DNA of 64,000 nt from Salinicola halimionae (GCF_003206065.1 NZ_PZJQ01000002.1:513392-577391); one strand, 5' to 3'; shown: positions 18,447 through 27,216, counted from the stretch's first letter. Program-made: numbers and translations. Notes: generated by a model not told the origin, from the sequence alone.

Positions 18447-19196
18447 TTAGCTGTCGTCGTTGTCGGTGTCGTCGTTGCCGCTGTCCTTGTCGGCATCATC
18501 GGGATTGATGGCCAGAAGCTCGACCTTGAACTGCAGCGCCTGGTTGGGACCGATCGGGCCGCCGGTGCCGGCCGGGCCGTAGGCCAGGTCGGAGGGCACG
18601 GTGATCATCCAGGTATCGCCGACGTGCATCATCTTCAGCGCTTCCTGCCAGCCGGGAATGACCTGATCGACCTTGAACGAAATCGGTTCGCCGCGCTTGT
18701 AGGAGCTGTCGAAGACGGTGCCATCCGGCAGGGTGCCTTCGTAGTTGACGCGAACGGTGTCGTCGCCTGAAGGCGACTCGCCGTCACCGGATTCGAGCGA
18801 CTTGTACTGCAGGCCGGAATCGGTGGTCTTCACGCCGTCCTTCTTGGCGTTCTCGTTCAGGAAGGCTTCGCTCTTTTTACGATTTTCATCAGCGACTTTC
18901 TTCTGCTCGGCCTTCTGCTCGGCGACCTTCTGCTGCTGGTACTGGGTCAGCGTACTGCTGATGTCGTCCTGGCTCATCTGCAGGTCGTCATCGCCGTAGA
19001 CGTCCTTGATCGCCGCGGCGAAGGCGTCGACATCGAGATCCTTGATGTCCTTGGACAGACCCTGACCGAGCGTGGCACCGATGCTGTAGCTGAGCTTCGC
19101 CTGGTCGCTGCCGAGGTCGACCTTATCCTGTGCGAAGGCCGTCAGTGGCAGGGTCATGATGCTGCCGAGGGCGACGGCGGTTACCAAACGTTTCAT
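18447..19196 (-). CDS. FKBP-type peptidyl-prolyl cis-trans isomerase, periplasmic
   Basis: 249 residues. Signal peptide MKRLVTAVALGSIMTLPLTAFA with AFA cleavage, an N-terminal helical dimerisation domain with a long charged helix (QQQKVAEQKAEQKK), then the FKBP domain with VNYEGTLPDGTVFDSSY, VIPGWQEALKMMHVG and LAYGP. The C-terminus is very acidic (about 15 residues rich in D/N/S). It resembles FkpA/Mip chaperone-isomerases. The start at 19196 is supported by AAGGAG 6 bases upstream. The strong acidity fits a halophile periplasm. Confidence 0.92.
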   Translation of the reverse strand: MKRLVTAVALGSIMTLPLTAFAQDKVDLGSDQAKLSYSIGATLGQGLSKDIKDLDVDAFAAAIKDVYGDDDLQMSQDDISSTLTQYQQQKVAEQKAEQKKVADENRKKSEAFLNENAKKDGVKTTDSGLQYKSLESGDGESPSGDDTVRVNYEGTLPDGTVFDSSYKRGEPISFKVDQVIPGWQEALKMMHVGDTWMITVPSDLAYGPAGTGGPIGPNQALQFKVELLAINPDDADKDSGNDDTDNDDS

Positions 19197-19282
19197 GCAA
19201 ACTCCTTGGGTCACGAATGAAACCGATGCTGGCCAGATTGCAAAGAAGCCTCAAACATCGGGTGGATGGTCGTGATGTGACT

Positions 19283-19795
19283 CTAACAGGTGGGTTTTGG
19301 TTCCGCATCCGACGTATCGAGCATCCAGCGCATCAGTAACTCGCGTAACACGGGGTGAGCGCCAGCGGTCGCTTCTCGCAGTGTCTGACAGGTAGCCAGC
19401 GCCTGCTCGAGAGGGGAAACCGTCTCGACATCGATCGTGGGTAACGCCTCCAGACGCGCCAACATTTCACGCTCGGCTTGGAGCTCGGCCTGCTTGAGTG
19501 TTTGTCTTAGCGGCGCCAGTCGCGGCTGCAGCCGCACTTCGGCTTTCAGTCTGCGCCGACGCTCGCGCAGTGGCACGGTCATCTCTTGCTGCCAGGCTCT
19601 CGCGGTGGCCAGGGCGTCGTCTGCGCCAGGGGCAGGGCGACGGCGTTGCTCGCTCAGCCAGGCGATCCACAGAAGCTCGCAGATATCCCAGTCATGCTCG
19701 TCCTGCAAAATCAGACACAGCCTTTCGACCCCTTGGCGGGCGTAGCGGTCCAGTGCGTAGGACCACAGCGAGGGGAATGCAGCAAGAGTGGACAT
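19283..19795 (-). CDS. TIGR02444 family protein
   Basis: 170 residues, all-helical. The opening FPSLWSYALDRYARQGVERLCL, then LQDEHDWDICELLWIAWL, matches the small TIGR02444/DUF2390 family of gammaproteobacteria, of unknown function. Its frame stays open upstream into the divergent ABC-F gene, but the family start is at 19795. It diverges from the ABC-F gene, a neighbourhood often seen for this family as far as I recall. Confidence 0.82.
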   Translation of the reverse strand: MSTLAAFPSLWSYALDRYARQGVERLCLILQDEHDWDICELLWIAWLSEQRRRPAPGADDALATARAWQQEMTVPLRERRRRLKAEVRLQPRLAPLRQTLKQAELQAEREMLARLEALPTIDVETVSPLEQALATCQTLREATAGAHPVLRELLMRWMLDTSDAEPKPTC

Positions 19796-19862
19796 GGCAT
19801 TCCATACCGGTGGCGGATGGCTGGTAGAATGAGCGCCCATTCGACGCGCCCTGGAGCCCGGC

Positions 19863-21791
19863 ATGATCGCATTCCGCCAACTCGCCCTGCAACGCGGTAC
19901 CCGCCAACTGTTCGCGGGTGCCGATCTGGTGCTGCACGAGGGCCAGAAGGTCGGCATCGTCGGCGCCAACGGCGCTGGCAAGTCGAGCCTGTTCGCCCTG
20001 ATCCGGGGCGAGCTCGGTGCCGATGCGGGTAGCGTGGAGATTGCCGGAGGCAAGCGCATCGCCCACATGGCGCAGGAAGTGTCGGCCATCGACCGTCCGC
20101 TGGTGGAGTATGTGCTCGACGGTGATGTCAGCTTGCGCGAAACACAGACGGCGCTTGCCGAAGCCCAGACCAACGGCGAGATGCAGCGCGAGGCCGTTCT
20201 GCACGGTGAGATCGAGGCGCTCGATGGTTATAGCGCGCGTTCCCGCGCCGAGCAGCTGTTGGCAGGGTTGGGTTTCGGGCAGGATGACCTCTACCGTCCG
20301 CTGGCGGATTTCTCGGGCGGTTGGCGCATGCGTGTCGGTCTGGCGCGGACACTCTTCACGCCGTCAGAGATCATGCTGCTCGATGAGCCGACCAACCACC
20401 TGGATCTGGATGCCCTGCTGTGGCTCGAGCAGTGGCTGACGCGCTACCCCGGTACGCTGATGTTGATCTCACACGACCGTGATTTCCTCGATGCAGTCTG
20501 CGATCACATCCTGCACATCGATCAAGCCCAGTTGATGCTCTATCGTGGCCATTACAGCGCCTTCGAGCGCGCGCGCGCCGAGCGTCAGACCCAGCAGCAG
20601 GCGGCGTTCGAAAAGCAGCAGGCTCGACGCGCCGAGATCGAGGGCTTCGTCGCGCGCTTCCGCGCCCAGGCGACCAAGGCGCGCCAGGCCCAGAGCCGGC
20701 TGAAGATGCTCGAGCGTATGGAGAATATCGCCGCGGCCCGCGTCGATTCGCCGTTTCGCTTTCAACTGCCGTGTGCCGACAAGACTTCCACGCCGTTGCT
20801 GTCGCTGGACCAGGCCGCGCTGGGATACCCCGATCGCATGATCCTCGAAGGGGTGAAAGTGTCGATCGTGCCGGGCGAGCGCATCGGCCTGCTGGGCCCC
20901 AACGGGGCGGGTAAATCGACGTTGATCAAGACCCTGATCGGCGATCTGTCGCCACTCGCCGGTACGCGCGTGCCCGGCGACAACCTGGTGGTCGGCTACT
21001 ACGCCCAGCATCAGTTGGAGCACCTGGATATCGGCGCCACGCCGTTCATGCATGTTCAGCGACTCTCGCCCACAGCCAGCGATCTGTCGATTCGCAATTT
21101 CCTCGGCGGGTTCGGTTTCCGTGGCGATGATGTGTTCGGCGATGTGTCGCGCTTCTCCGGTGGCGAAAAGGCGCGCCTGGCGCTGTCGCTGGTCGCGTGG
21201 GAAAAGCCCAATCTGCTGCTGCTGGATGAACCGACCAACCACCTCGATCTGGACATGCGCGAGGCACTGGCCGAAGCGCTGGCGGAGTACGAAGGGGCGG
21301 TGATCATCGTCTCTCACGACCGCCACCTGTTGCGGGCCAGTGTGGATACGTTCTGGCGTGTCGCCGAAGGCCGGGTCGAGCCCTTCGATGGCGATCTCGA
21401 TGACTACCATCAATGGCTCAAGTCCCGTGAGCTGGAGCTGAGGCGAGACCTGAAGCAAGAGATGGCCCAGGAGAAACGACCGTCGGATGGCGGCGACCGC
21501 AAGGCGGCACGACGTGCGGCGGCGGAGCGACGCGAGCAGATGAAGCCGCTGCGCAAACAGCGCGATACGGCGGAAAAAAAGCTCGATAAGGCCCAGAGCG
21601 CGCTTTCCGAGCTCGAAACCCAGCTGGCGGATCCGGACATCTACGACGCCGGACGCAAGGACGAACTTGCCCGGCTGGTACGCGAACAGGGCGAGCGTCA
21701 GGCCGAAGTGGAACGACTCGAGCACGAGTGGATGGCGGCGGAGGAGGCCCTGGAAACGCTGGAGGCGGAGCTGCTGCAGGCCGAATCCTGA
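19863..21791 (+). CDS. ABC-F family ATPase (YheS-like)
   Basis: 642 residues with two ABC domains and no membrane segment. Walker A GANGAGKSS and GPNGAGKST, signatures FSGGWRMRVGLARTL and FSGGEKARLALSLV, and two LLDEPTNHLD Walker B motifs. A linker rich in R/Q/K lies between them, and a C-terminal coiled coil (about 525-640) follows. ABC-F proteins bind the ribosomal E site and ease stalled translation. Length and C-terminal extension fit YheS better than EttA. GGAG precedes the start. Confidence 0.9.
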   Translation: MIAFRQLALQRGTRQLFAGADLVLHEGQKVGIVGANGAGKSSLFALIRGELGADAGSVEIAGGKRIAHMAQEVSAIDRPLVEYVLDGDVSLRETQTALAEAQTNGEMQREAVLHGEIEALDGYSARSRAEQLLAGLGFGQDDLYRPLADFSGGWRMRVGLARTLFTPSEIMLLDEPTNHLDLDALLWLEQWLTRYPGTLMLISHDRDFLDAVCDHILHIDQAQLMLYRGHYSAFERARAERQTQQQAAFEKQQARRAEIEGFVARFRAQATKARQAQSRLKMLERMENIAAARVDSPFRFQLPCADKTSTPLLSLDQAALGYPDRMILEGVKVSIVPGERIGLLGPNGAGKSTLIKTLIGDLSPLAGTRVPGDNLVVGYYAQHQLEHLDIGATPFMHVQRLSPTASDLSIRNFLGGFGFRGDDVFGDVSRFSGGEKARLALSLVAWEKPNLLLLDEPTNHLDLDMREALAEALAEYEGAVIIVSHDRHLLRASVDTFWRVAEGRVEPFDGDLDDYHQWLKSRELELRRDLKQEMAQEKRPSDGGDRKAARRAAAERREQMKPLRKQRDTAEKKLDKAQSALSELETQLADPDIYDAGRKDELARLVREQGERQAEVERLEHEWMAAEEALETLEAELLQAES

Positions 21792-21856
21792 GTTGTCTTC
21801 AGCGTCGCGTCGAGCGTCTACACTGATGACGAAATTCCGACTCGAGGATAGGCCTC

Positions 21857-22087
21857 ATGCCTTACGATTCCCGTGACGACATTCCCGATAGCGCGCGCAA
21901 GGTTTTGCCGCCCCACGCACGTACGATCTATAAAGAAGCCTTCAACAGCGCCTGGGACGAGTACGACAAGCCCGGTGATCGACGTGGTGACAGCTCACGC
22001 GAAGAGACCGCTCACGCCGTGGCCTGGAAGGCGGTCGAGGCGAAGTACACGAAAGGCGACGACGGCAACTGGCATCCCAAGTCTTGA
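21857..22087 (+). CDS. ChaB family protein
   Basis: 76 residues. The ChaB domain pattern is clear: MPYDSRDDIPDSARKVLPPHA, then IYKEAFNSAWDEY, and EETAHAVAWKAVEAKY. E. coli ChaB was first linked to the ChaA cation antiporter, but its molecular role is not settled. GAGGAT lies upstream. It stands alone after the ABC-F gene. Confidence 0.9.
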   Translation: MPYDSRDDIPDSARKVLPPHARTIYKEAFNSAWDEYDKPGDRRGDSSREETAHAVAWKAVEAKYTKGDDGNWHPKS

Positions 22088-22209
22088 GCTACGCGCTATG
22101 AAGGGAAGTGCTTTTCTTGATGAGTTTTTTCATGCAGTGAGTGGCTCGACAAGCGTAATGAGCGAATTTCCAACGCCGCCTGGATGAGCGCAATAGCTTG
22201 TAGTCCAAC

Positions 22210-22506
22210 TCACTCGGCGTAGATCATTTTCCTGGTCATCCCTCCGTCGACGCTGATGTGCTGGCCGGTAATGAAACCCGCCTTGTCGCTGGCCAGGAAT
22301 GCCACCGTGGCGGCGACGTCGGCCGGTTCGCCGACCCGCCCGCCCGGATGCTGGTCGCGGTCGATATCGCGATGTACCGGATCGCGACGTTGGCCGGCCT
22401 TTTGCCAGGGGCCGGTTTCGATCCAACCGGGGCAGATCGCATTGACGCGGATGTCCGGTCCCAGGCTGATGGCCAGGGCCTGGCTCACTGCCACGCCCTG
22501 AGTTAA
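22210..22506 (-). pseudogene. Short-chain dehydrogenase remnant, C-terminal part only
   Basis: The frame encodes QALAISLGPDIRVNAICPGW, followed by the segment GRVGEPADVAATVAFLASD and ITGQHISVDGGMTRKM, an unmistakable SDR C-terminal third. The NAD-binding GxxxGxG half and catalytic YxxxK are missing; homology stops near 22506, upstream of which the frame is unrelated. It is therefore a truncated, inactive remnant. Confidence 0.85.
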
Positions 22507-22587
22507 TCTGATGCCAACGCAGGAGCGCGTTAACGGTCGGCCTCGATTCGGGTTCGGCCGCATTCATAACGAAGCAAGGGGTAAGAT

Positions 22588-22662
22588 ATGCGCAATATCA
22601 TTTATCTCATCGGTCTGGTGGTCGTGGTGCTTGTAATTCTGTCCTTCCTGGGACTGCGTTAA
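22588..22662 (+). CDS. 24-residue single-helix membrane peptide
   Basis: ATG at 22588 encodes a 24-residue peptide: MRNIIYLIG, then a V/L-rich hydrophobic run, ending SFLGLR. It has AAGGGG 8 bases upstream and a very strong terminator 42 bases downstream, so it is an expression unit. It would span the inner membrane once. I believe very similar tiny proteins are widespread in proteobacteria, but no function is known to me. Confidence 0.7.
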   Translation: MRNIIYLIGLVVVVLVILSFLGLR

Positions 22663-22704
22663 ACATCGATTGACGACACCCTGCAGACCACAGTGGTGCA
22701 ACCA

Positions 22705-22740
22705 ATGCCCCGGGGAGTCATCGCTCCCCGGGGCATTTGT
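22705..22740 (+). terminator. Strong intrinsic terminator after the small peptide gene
   Basis: A 13-bp perfect stem (ATGCCCCGGGGAG 22705-22717 with CTCCCCGGGGCAT 22724-22736) carries a 6-base loop and is followed by TTTGTTGTTG. Confidence 0.8.
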
Positions 22741-22810
22741 TGTTGCCATATCGCTCACGGGCCATTCGGCCTTTTACTGCAAGTGATGGTGTGTCGCCTG
22801 GGTCACAGAC

Positions 22811-22990
22811 TTATTGCTGCCCGATCATTAGCGACTTGATGTTGACGAATTCGAGCATGCCATAGCCGCCGTTTTCACGACCGTAGCCGCTTTCCTTCGC
22901 GCCACCAAAGGGCAGATTGGGCTGGGCAATGTAATAGCCGTTAACGCAGACCATGCCGGTATCGAAATGATAGCGAGCCTGACGGACAGC
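22811..22990 (-). pseudogene. Aldehyde dehydrogenase remnant, C-terminal tail only
   Basis: The frame retains FDTGMVCVNGYYI, LPFGGAKESGYGREN and GMLEFVNIKSLMIG, the last ~60 residues of an NAD(P)-dependent aldehyde dehydrogenase. The Rossmann domain, catalytic Cys and Glu are absent. Homology stops near 22990; the open frame to 23041 is unrelated. Together with the SDR stub it marks a decayed region. Confidence 0.85.
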
Positions 22991-23048
22991 GCGCTCTTCT
23001 TGGCAAAAACTGAAACCTGATTTTCGAGGCTCGACCGTCAATCTTCTC

Positions 23049-23486
23049 TCAGGTTTCCAGCAGAAAGGTCACCGGACCGTCGTTGATCAGCGCAACCTGC
23101 ATGTCCGCGCCGAAGCGCCCGGTAGCCGTATTGGGCCATGCTTGGCTCGCCTGCATGACTAGATGATCGAACATGGCGCGTCCGTGCTCGGGTGGCGCGG
23201 CGCTCGAGAAACTCGGCCGCAGACCCTTGTCGGTTGCGGCCACCAACGTGAACTGGGAGACCAGCAGCAGGCCGCCACCGATCTGTTGTAGGTTGCGGTT
23301 CATGCGATCTTCATCGTCGGCAAACACGCGGTAGTTCAGCAGCTTGTGCAGCAGACGATCGGCACGCGTCGAGTCGTCGTCAGCGGTGACGCCGATGAGT
23401 GCCAGCAGGCCCTGGTCGATGTGACCCAGGATCTCGCCGTCGACGCTGACCGATGCCTGACTGACTCGTTGAATCAAGGCTCGCAT
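23049..23486 (-). CDS. dtd: D-aminoacyl-tRNA deacylase
   Basis: 145 residues, standard length. It hydrolyses D-amino acids (and glycine from tRNA-Ala) wrongly attached to tRNA. Visible: start MRALIQRVSQASVSVDG, the family motif LLVSQFTLVAAT with K-G-xRPSFSSAAPPE, and the cross-subunit Gly-cisPro motif in NDGPVTF. The start at 23486 is chosen by homology; the frame is open 33 codons further upstream. Its tail sits against the aldehyde dehydrogenase stub. Confidence 0.96.
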   Translation of the reverse strand: MRALIQRVSQASVSVDGEILGHIDQGLLALIGVTADDDSTRADRLLHKLLNYRVFADDEDRMNRNLQQIGGGLLLVSQFTLVAATDKGLRPSFSSAAPPEHGRAMFDHLVMQASQAWPNTATGRFGADMQVALINDGPVTFLLET

Positions 23487-23942
23487 AACGCTGTCGCCTC
23501 TCTCGAAGCAGGGGGGATCGGTGAGCGGGAGATTAACACGCTGAGTCGAGCACGGAATGATCGAGATCAATAGCGAGCAAAGCATTATTGAAAAGCGTCG
23601 CGTTTAGAACGTATGTTTATGTTACTAACGCCTCCGGTCTCATCGACATGCTCGACTTCCTCTAGCGAAAAAGACGTCGAGTCAGCAGGTTGAGCAGGGA
23701 AGTTAACGGCAATTGTCATGAGTCAATAAAGCCTTTGACGCCCGGCGCTGGGGAGGTGCTACTATCCGAAGAGACCAAGCCACCATGAATTGTCATGCTT
23801 TTGGTCAAGTGAATCATGACAATATCGGCGAGGCCACGCCTAACGGCCGTAACGACAAGAGATCGCACAACGCCACCGACAACTCGATTCAATCGTGACC
23901 TGCCGAAGCGGGTCCGAACCTTGCAGACGGAGATTTTGAACG
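23487..23942. promoter_or_regulatory. Divergent dtd/ehuB gap with operator-like repeats
   Basis: TTGACG (23735-23740) and TACTAT (23760-23765) form a possible plus-strand promoter with a long 19-base spacer. ATTGTCATG occurs at 23712-23720 and 23789-23797, and inverted as CATGACAAT at 23815-23823. The promoter lies between the copies, which would suit looping or overlapping repressor sites. The rest of this 456-base gap holds no gene. Confidence 0.5.
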
Positions 23943-24854
23943 ATGCGACATAACATCAATAAAGACGTCACGACTCAGAGCAAGAGCGTCGCCACGCTCG
24001 GTAAAAGCGTTACCACACTGATCGCCGGTTCTGTACTTTCCTGCCTGGCAGTCGGCGTCGCCCAGGCAGCTTCTCTCCAGGAGATCAAGGATTCAGGCTC
24101 GGTCAAGATCGCCGTCGCCAACGAGATTCCTTACGGCTACATGGACATGAGCGGTGAAGCCAAAGGCGCAGGTCCCGATGTCATTCGTCATATCATGAAT
24201 GAGATGGGTGTCGACGACATCGAATGGGTCACCACCAACTTCAGCTCGCTGATTCCCGGCCTGCAGGCGAACCGTTTCGATATCGCCGCGGCCGAGATGG
24301 CCGTGCTGCCGGATCGCTGCCAGCAAGTGATCTACTCGGAGCCCAACTCTTCCTACGGTGAGGGTCTGCTGGTCAAGGAAAGCAACCCCAAGGATCTGCA
24401 CGCCTTTAGCGACTTCGTCGATGGCGATGGCAAGATTGCGATCATGGCCGGTGCCGACCAGCTCGATATGCTGCAGGCGCTCGGGGTGCCGCAAGAGAAC
24501 ATGGTGACGATCTCCAGCAATGCCGACGCGATTTCCACGGTTGCCACCGGCCGCGCCGATGCCTACGCCGCGACCAGCCTCACGGTCAGCGAACTGGCCG
24601 GGAAGAGCGACGACGTCGAGTCTGCCGGCGAGTTCAAGGATCCGGTCATCGATGGTGAAGAGGTGCGAAGCTGGGGCGCCTTCGCGTTCAACAGCGACAA
24701 CACCGAGCTGCGTGATGCCGTCAACCAGGCATTGGAGAAGTACAAGCAGACCGATGACTGGAGCGAGACGCTGATGGGCTACGGCTTCAGCCAGGCCGAT
24801 GTCGACGGCTCCAGCCACCACACCACCAAGGAACTCTGCACCGCGGACTCCTGA
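23943..24854 (+). CDS. ehuB: Ectoine/hydroxyectoine-type ABC transporter, substrate-binding protein
   Basis: 303 residues. A long basic N-terminus precedes the Sec signal (LIAGSVLSCLAVGVAQA, cleavage near 42). The mature part is a family 3 solute-binding protein: VAVANEIPYGYMD-type opening (here VKIAVANEIPYGYMD), SLIPGLQANRFDIAAAEMAV, and DRCQQVIYSEPNSS. EhuB-like GEGLLVKESNPK follows. The four-gene order B-C-D-A and the EhuA features support ectoine or hydroxyectoine as ligand, though other polar amino acids remain possible. It is followed by a nested hairpin. Confidence 0.75.
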   Translation: MRHNINKDVTTQSKSVATLGKSVTTLIAGSVLSCLAVGVAQAASLQEIKDSGSVKIAVANEIPYGYMDMSGEAKGAGPDVIRHIMNEMGVDDIEWVTTNFSSLIPGLQANRFDIAAAEMAVLPDRCQQVIYSEPNSSYGEGLLVKESNPKDLHAFSDFVDGDGKIAIMAGADQLDMLQALGVPQENMVTISSNADAISTVATGRADAYAATSLTVSELAGKSDDVESAGEFKDPVIDGEEVRSWGAFAFNSDNTELRDAVNQALEKYKQTDDWSETLMGYGFSQADVDGSSHHTTKELCTADS

Positions 24855-24888
24855 GCGTATTCACAGCCAAGTCTGTGAGCTCGACCTG

Positions 24889-24955
24889 ATCGCGGATGCC
24901 CGCACGATGGCCATAGCGGAAGCCCTGGCCATCGCCACGAGCGGCAATCCGCGAT
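24889..24955 (+). other. Nested stem-loop between ehuB and ehuC
   Basis: Outer arms ATCGCGGAT (24889-24897) and ATCCGCGAT (24947-24955) enclose inner arms CGATGGCCA (24905-24913) and TGGCCATCG (24926-24934), all perfect. A further TCACAG/CTGTGA pair lies at 24861-24878. No T tract follows, so it is more likely an mRNA-stabilising or partial attenuating structure that keeps the binding protein in excess, as in other periplasmic-binding-protein operons. Confidence 0.6.
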
Positions 24956-25030
24956 GTCATCGAGCGGTGCCGGCATTGCCGGGACCGTTCGTCAGGTCGT
25001 GTCCGAACCCGTCACTGCGGAGTCTTCCCG

Positions 25031-25702
25031 ATGGAATGGACGAGCTATCTCGCCCCCTTGTCCCAGGGCGCGTGGGTGACCGTGCAGCTCACGGTCTATT
25101 CGACGATTCTGGGCGGCCTTTTTGCCTTTCTATTCGGTCTCGGCAAGCTCTCCCATAACCCTCTCGTCAAGGGTTTCAGCGTTGCCTACATCGAGATCTT
25201 TCGCGGCACGTCGCTGCTGGTTCAGCTGTTCTGGATTTATTTCGCGTTGCCGATCCTGGGTCAGGCGATCGGGCTCGATCTGCGCTTCCCGCCGGTCGCC
25301 GCCGGGGTTGCGGCACTGGCATTGAATATCGGCGCCTACGGGGCCGAGGTCGTGCGTGGCGCGGTGCAGGCGGTGCCCAGGGAGCAGTACGAAGCGGCGA
25401 CTGCGCTCAATTTTACCGGGCGCAAGCGGCTGTGGCGGATCACGCTACCCCAGGCAATTCCCGAAATGATGCCGACCTTCGGCAATCTCGCGGTGCAGAA
25501 TCTCAAGGACACGGCGCTGGTGTCGCTCATTTCGCTGGGCGACATGGCCTTTCGTGCCGAGCAGATTCGCAACTTCACCCAGGATAGCGTGACCGTCTAC
25601 ACCCTGGTGCTGTTCATGTATTTCGGCATGGCGCTGGTAGTCACCGCGTGCATGAAACTGCTGGAACGCTACGTTGGCCGCTGGCGCGCGGCGGGGAGAT
25701 AA
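25031..25702 (+). CDS. ehuC: Ectoine-type ABC transporter, permease
   Basis: 223 residues, about five transmembrane helices of the His/Glu/Gln/Arg/opine permease family. Visible: TVQLTVYSTILGGLFAF, YIEIFRGTSLLVQLFWIYFA and the EAA coupling loop EQYEAATALNFTGRKRLWRI followed by TLPQAIPEM. It pairs with EhuD in the membrane. GGAG precedes the start, which lies 176 bases after ehuB across the nested hairpin. Confidence 0.82.
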   Translation: MEWTSYLAPLSQGAWVTVQLTVYSTILGGLFAFLFGLGKLSHNPLVKGFSVAYIEIFRGTSLLVQLFWIYFALPILGQAIGLDLRFPPVAAGVAALALNIGAYGAEVVRGAVQAVPREQYEAATALNFTGRKRLWRITLPQAIPEMMPTFGNLAVQNLKDTALVSLISLGDMAFRAEQIRNFTQDSVTVYTLVLFMYFGMALVVTACMKLLERYVGRWRAAGR

Positions 25703-25705
25703 CGC

Positions 25706-26398
25706 ATGTTTTTCGGCATCGAATGGGATACCAGCAGCCAGTGGGCTTTCGCGGTTTCGATCTTTCCGATTCTGCTGCATGGCCTGGTGATAACACTGGA
25801 GGCCACTGTCGTCGGCTTCTTCATTGCGCTCGCGTTGGGGTTGGTGCTGGCGGCGCTGAAAAGCGCGCCGACACGCTTCATCCGCTGGCCAGCCAAGCTG
25901 TTGACGGAGTTCATCCGCGACACGCCGCTATTGATCCAGCTGTTCTTCTTGTTCTACGTCCTGCCCGAGTTCGGGCTGACGCTGCCGGCATTTCTGACCG
26001 GCGCGCTGGCATTGGGCGTGCAGTACAGCGCCTACACCTCGGAAGTCTATCGTGGCGGCCTCGAAGCGGTGGCCAGCGGTCAAAGGGAAGCGGCGCGGGC
26101 ACTGAATCTGGCCCCGGCCAGAACCTTCACTCACATCATTTTGCCGCAGGCGATTCCGCGCATCATTCCGGCGCTGGGTAATTACCTGGTGTCGATCATG
26201 AAGGATGTGCCGGTGCTCGGCGTGGTTACCGTGCTGGAAATGCTCGGCGTGGCTCGGATCATCGGCGACCGCACCGGCGGCTATTTGATTCCGCTGACGA
26301 TGGTTGGCGGAATCTATCTGATCCTGACGATCATCGCTTCTCTGGGTGTGCGCTACCTGGATACCCATCTGCCCAAACGAGGCCTGTCTCTCAAATGA
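25706..26398 (+). CDS. ehuD: Ectoine-type ABC transporter, permease
   Basis: 230 residues, second permease subunit. Hallmarks: [35 protein letters not shown] and the EAA loop [20 protein letters not shown] with [15 protein letters not shown]. It starts 4 bases after ehuC with GGGGAG upstream and overlaps the ehuA start by ATGA. Confidence 0.82.
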   Translation: MFFGIEWDTSSQWAFAVSIFPILLHGLVITLEATVVGFFIALALGLVLAALKSAPTRFIRWPAKLLTEFIRDTPLLIQLFFLFYVLPEFGLTLPAFLTGALALGVQYSAYTSEVYRGGLEAVASGQREAARALNLAPARTFTHIILPQAIPRIIPALGNYLVSIMKDVPVLGVVTVLEMLGVARIIGDRTGGYLIPLTMVGGIYLILTIIASLGVRYLDTHLPKRGLSLK

Positions 26399-27210
26399 AC
26401 GATGCCACGGAAATTCGCGACGCCGGGGAAATGAGCGACCCTATTATCAAATTCGACAAGGTCGTCAAGCGCTTCGGCGACCACGTGGTACTCGATGAAC
26501 TCGATTTCGAGGTTCAGCGCGGTGAAAAGGTCACCATCATAGGGCCATCCGGTTCTGGCAAATCGACCGTGCTGCGTATCCTTATGACGCTCGAGCCCAT
26601 CAACGATGGCGTCGTCTATGTCGGTGGCCAGCCGCTGTGGCATCAATGGCGCGGCGACGAGTTGATTCCCGCCGGCGAGCCGCATCTGCGCGAGATGCGC
26701 AGCCATATGGGCATGGTCTTTCAGCAGTTCAATCTGTTCCCGCACATGACGGTGCTGCGCAATCTGACCGAAGCGCCCGTACAGGTGCTTGGCATCAACA
26801 AGGCGGAAGCGAAGAAGCGCGGCATGGAACTGCTGGAAATGGTGGGTCTTGCCGATCAAGCCAGCAAATATCCGCACCAGCTGTCCGGCGGGCAGCAGCA
26901 GCGCGTGGGGATTGCCCGCGCGCTGGCGATGCGGCCCAAGGTCATGCTGTTCGACGAACCGACCTCGGCGCTGGATCCGGAACTGGTCGGTGAAGTGCTG
27001 AACGTCATCCGCTCCCTGGCCGACGAGCACGACCTGACCATGCTGCTGGTGACCCACGAAATGCATTTCGCGCGTCAGGTCTCCGACCGTATCTGCTTCT
27101 TCGATCAGGGACGGATCAAGGAGCAGGGCAAGCCGGAAGATATTTTTACCGCGCCGAAAGAGGAGCGCACCAAGGCTTTCCTCAAGGCTGTACTCGATCC
27201 CGACGACTAA
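26395..27210 (+). CDS. ehuA: Ectoine-type ABC transporter, ATP-binding protein
   Basis: 271 residues. Walker [10 protein letters not shown], signature [15 protein letters not shown], Walker [15 protein letters not shown], switch His in [10 protein letters not shown]. An insertion after the Walker A domain ([20 protein letters not shown]) and [10 protein letters not shown]-like [10 protein letters not shown] are, from memory, typical of EhuA and support the ectoine assignment. The listed start gives an ATGA overlap with ehuD; Met at 26431 is an alternative closer to the usual family N-terminus. It stops 7 bases from the convergent antiporter gene. Confidence 0.82.
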   Translation: MNDATEIRDAGEMSDPIIKFDKVVKRFGDHVVLDELDFEVQRGEKVTIIGPSGSGKSTVLRILMTLEPINDGVVYVGGQPLWHQWRGDELIPAGEPHLREMRSHMGMVFQQFNLFPHMTVLRNLTEAPVQVLGINKAEAKKRGMELLEMVGLADQASKYPHQLSGGQQQRVGIARALAMRPKVMLFDEPTSALDPELVGEVLNVIRSLADEHDLTMLLVTHEMHFARQVSDRICFFDQGRIKEQGKPEDIFTAPKEERTKAFLKAVLDPDD

Positions 27211-27216
27211 GGGACT

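Noticed and set aside
19796-20173. Upstream extension of the TIGR02444 gene
   Set aside because: The frame runs antisense into the ABC-F gene; the family start is at 19795.
20469-21725. Long minus-strand open frame opposite the ABC-F gene
   Set aside because: It is an antisense shadow of a clear ABC-F coding frame; its composition is biased and no family pattern is seen.
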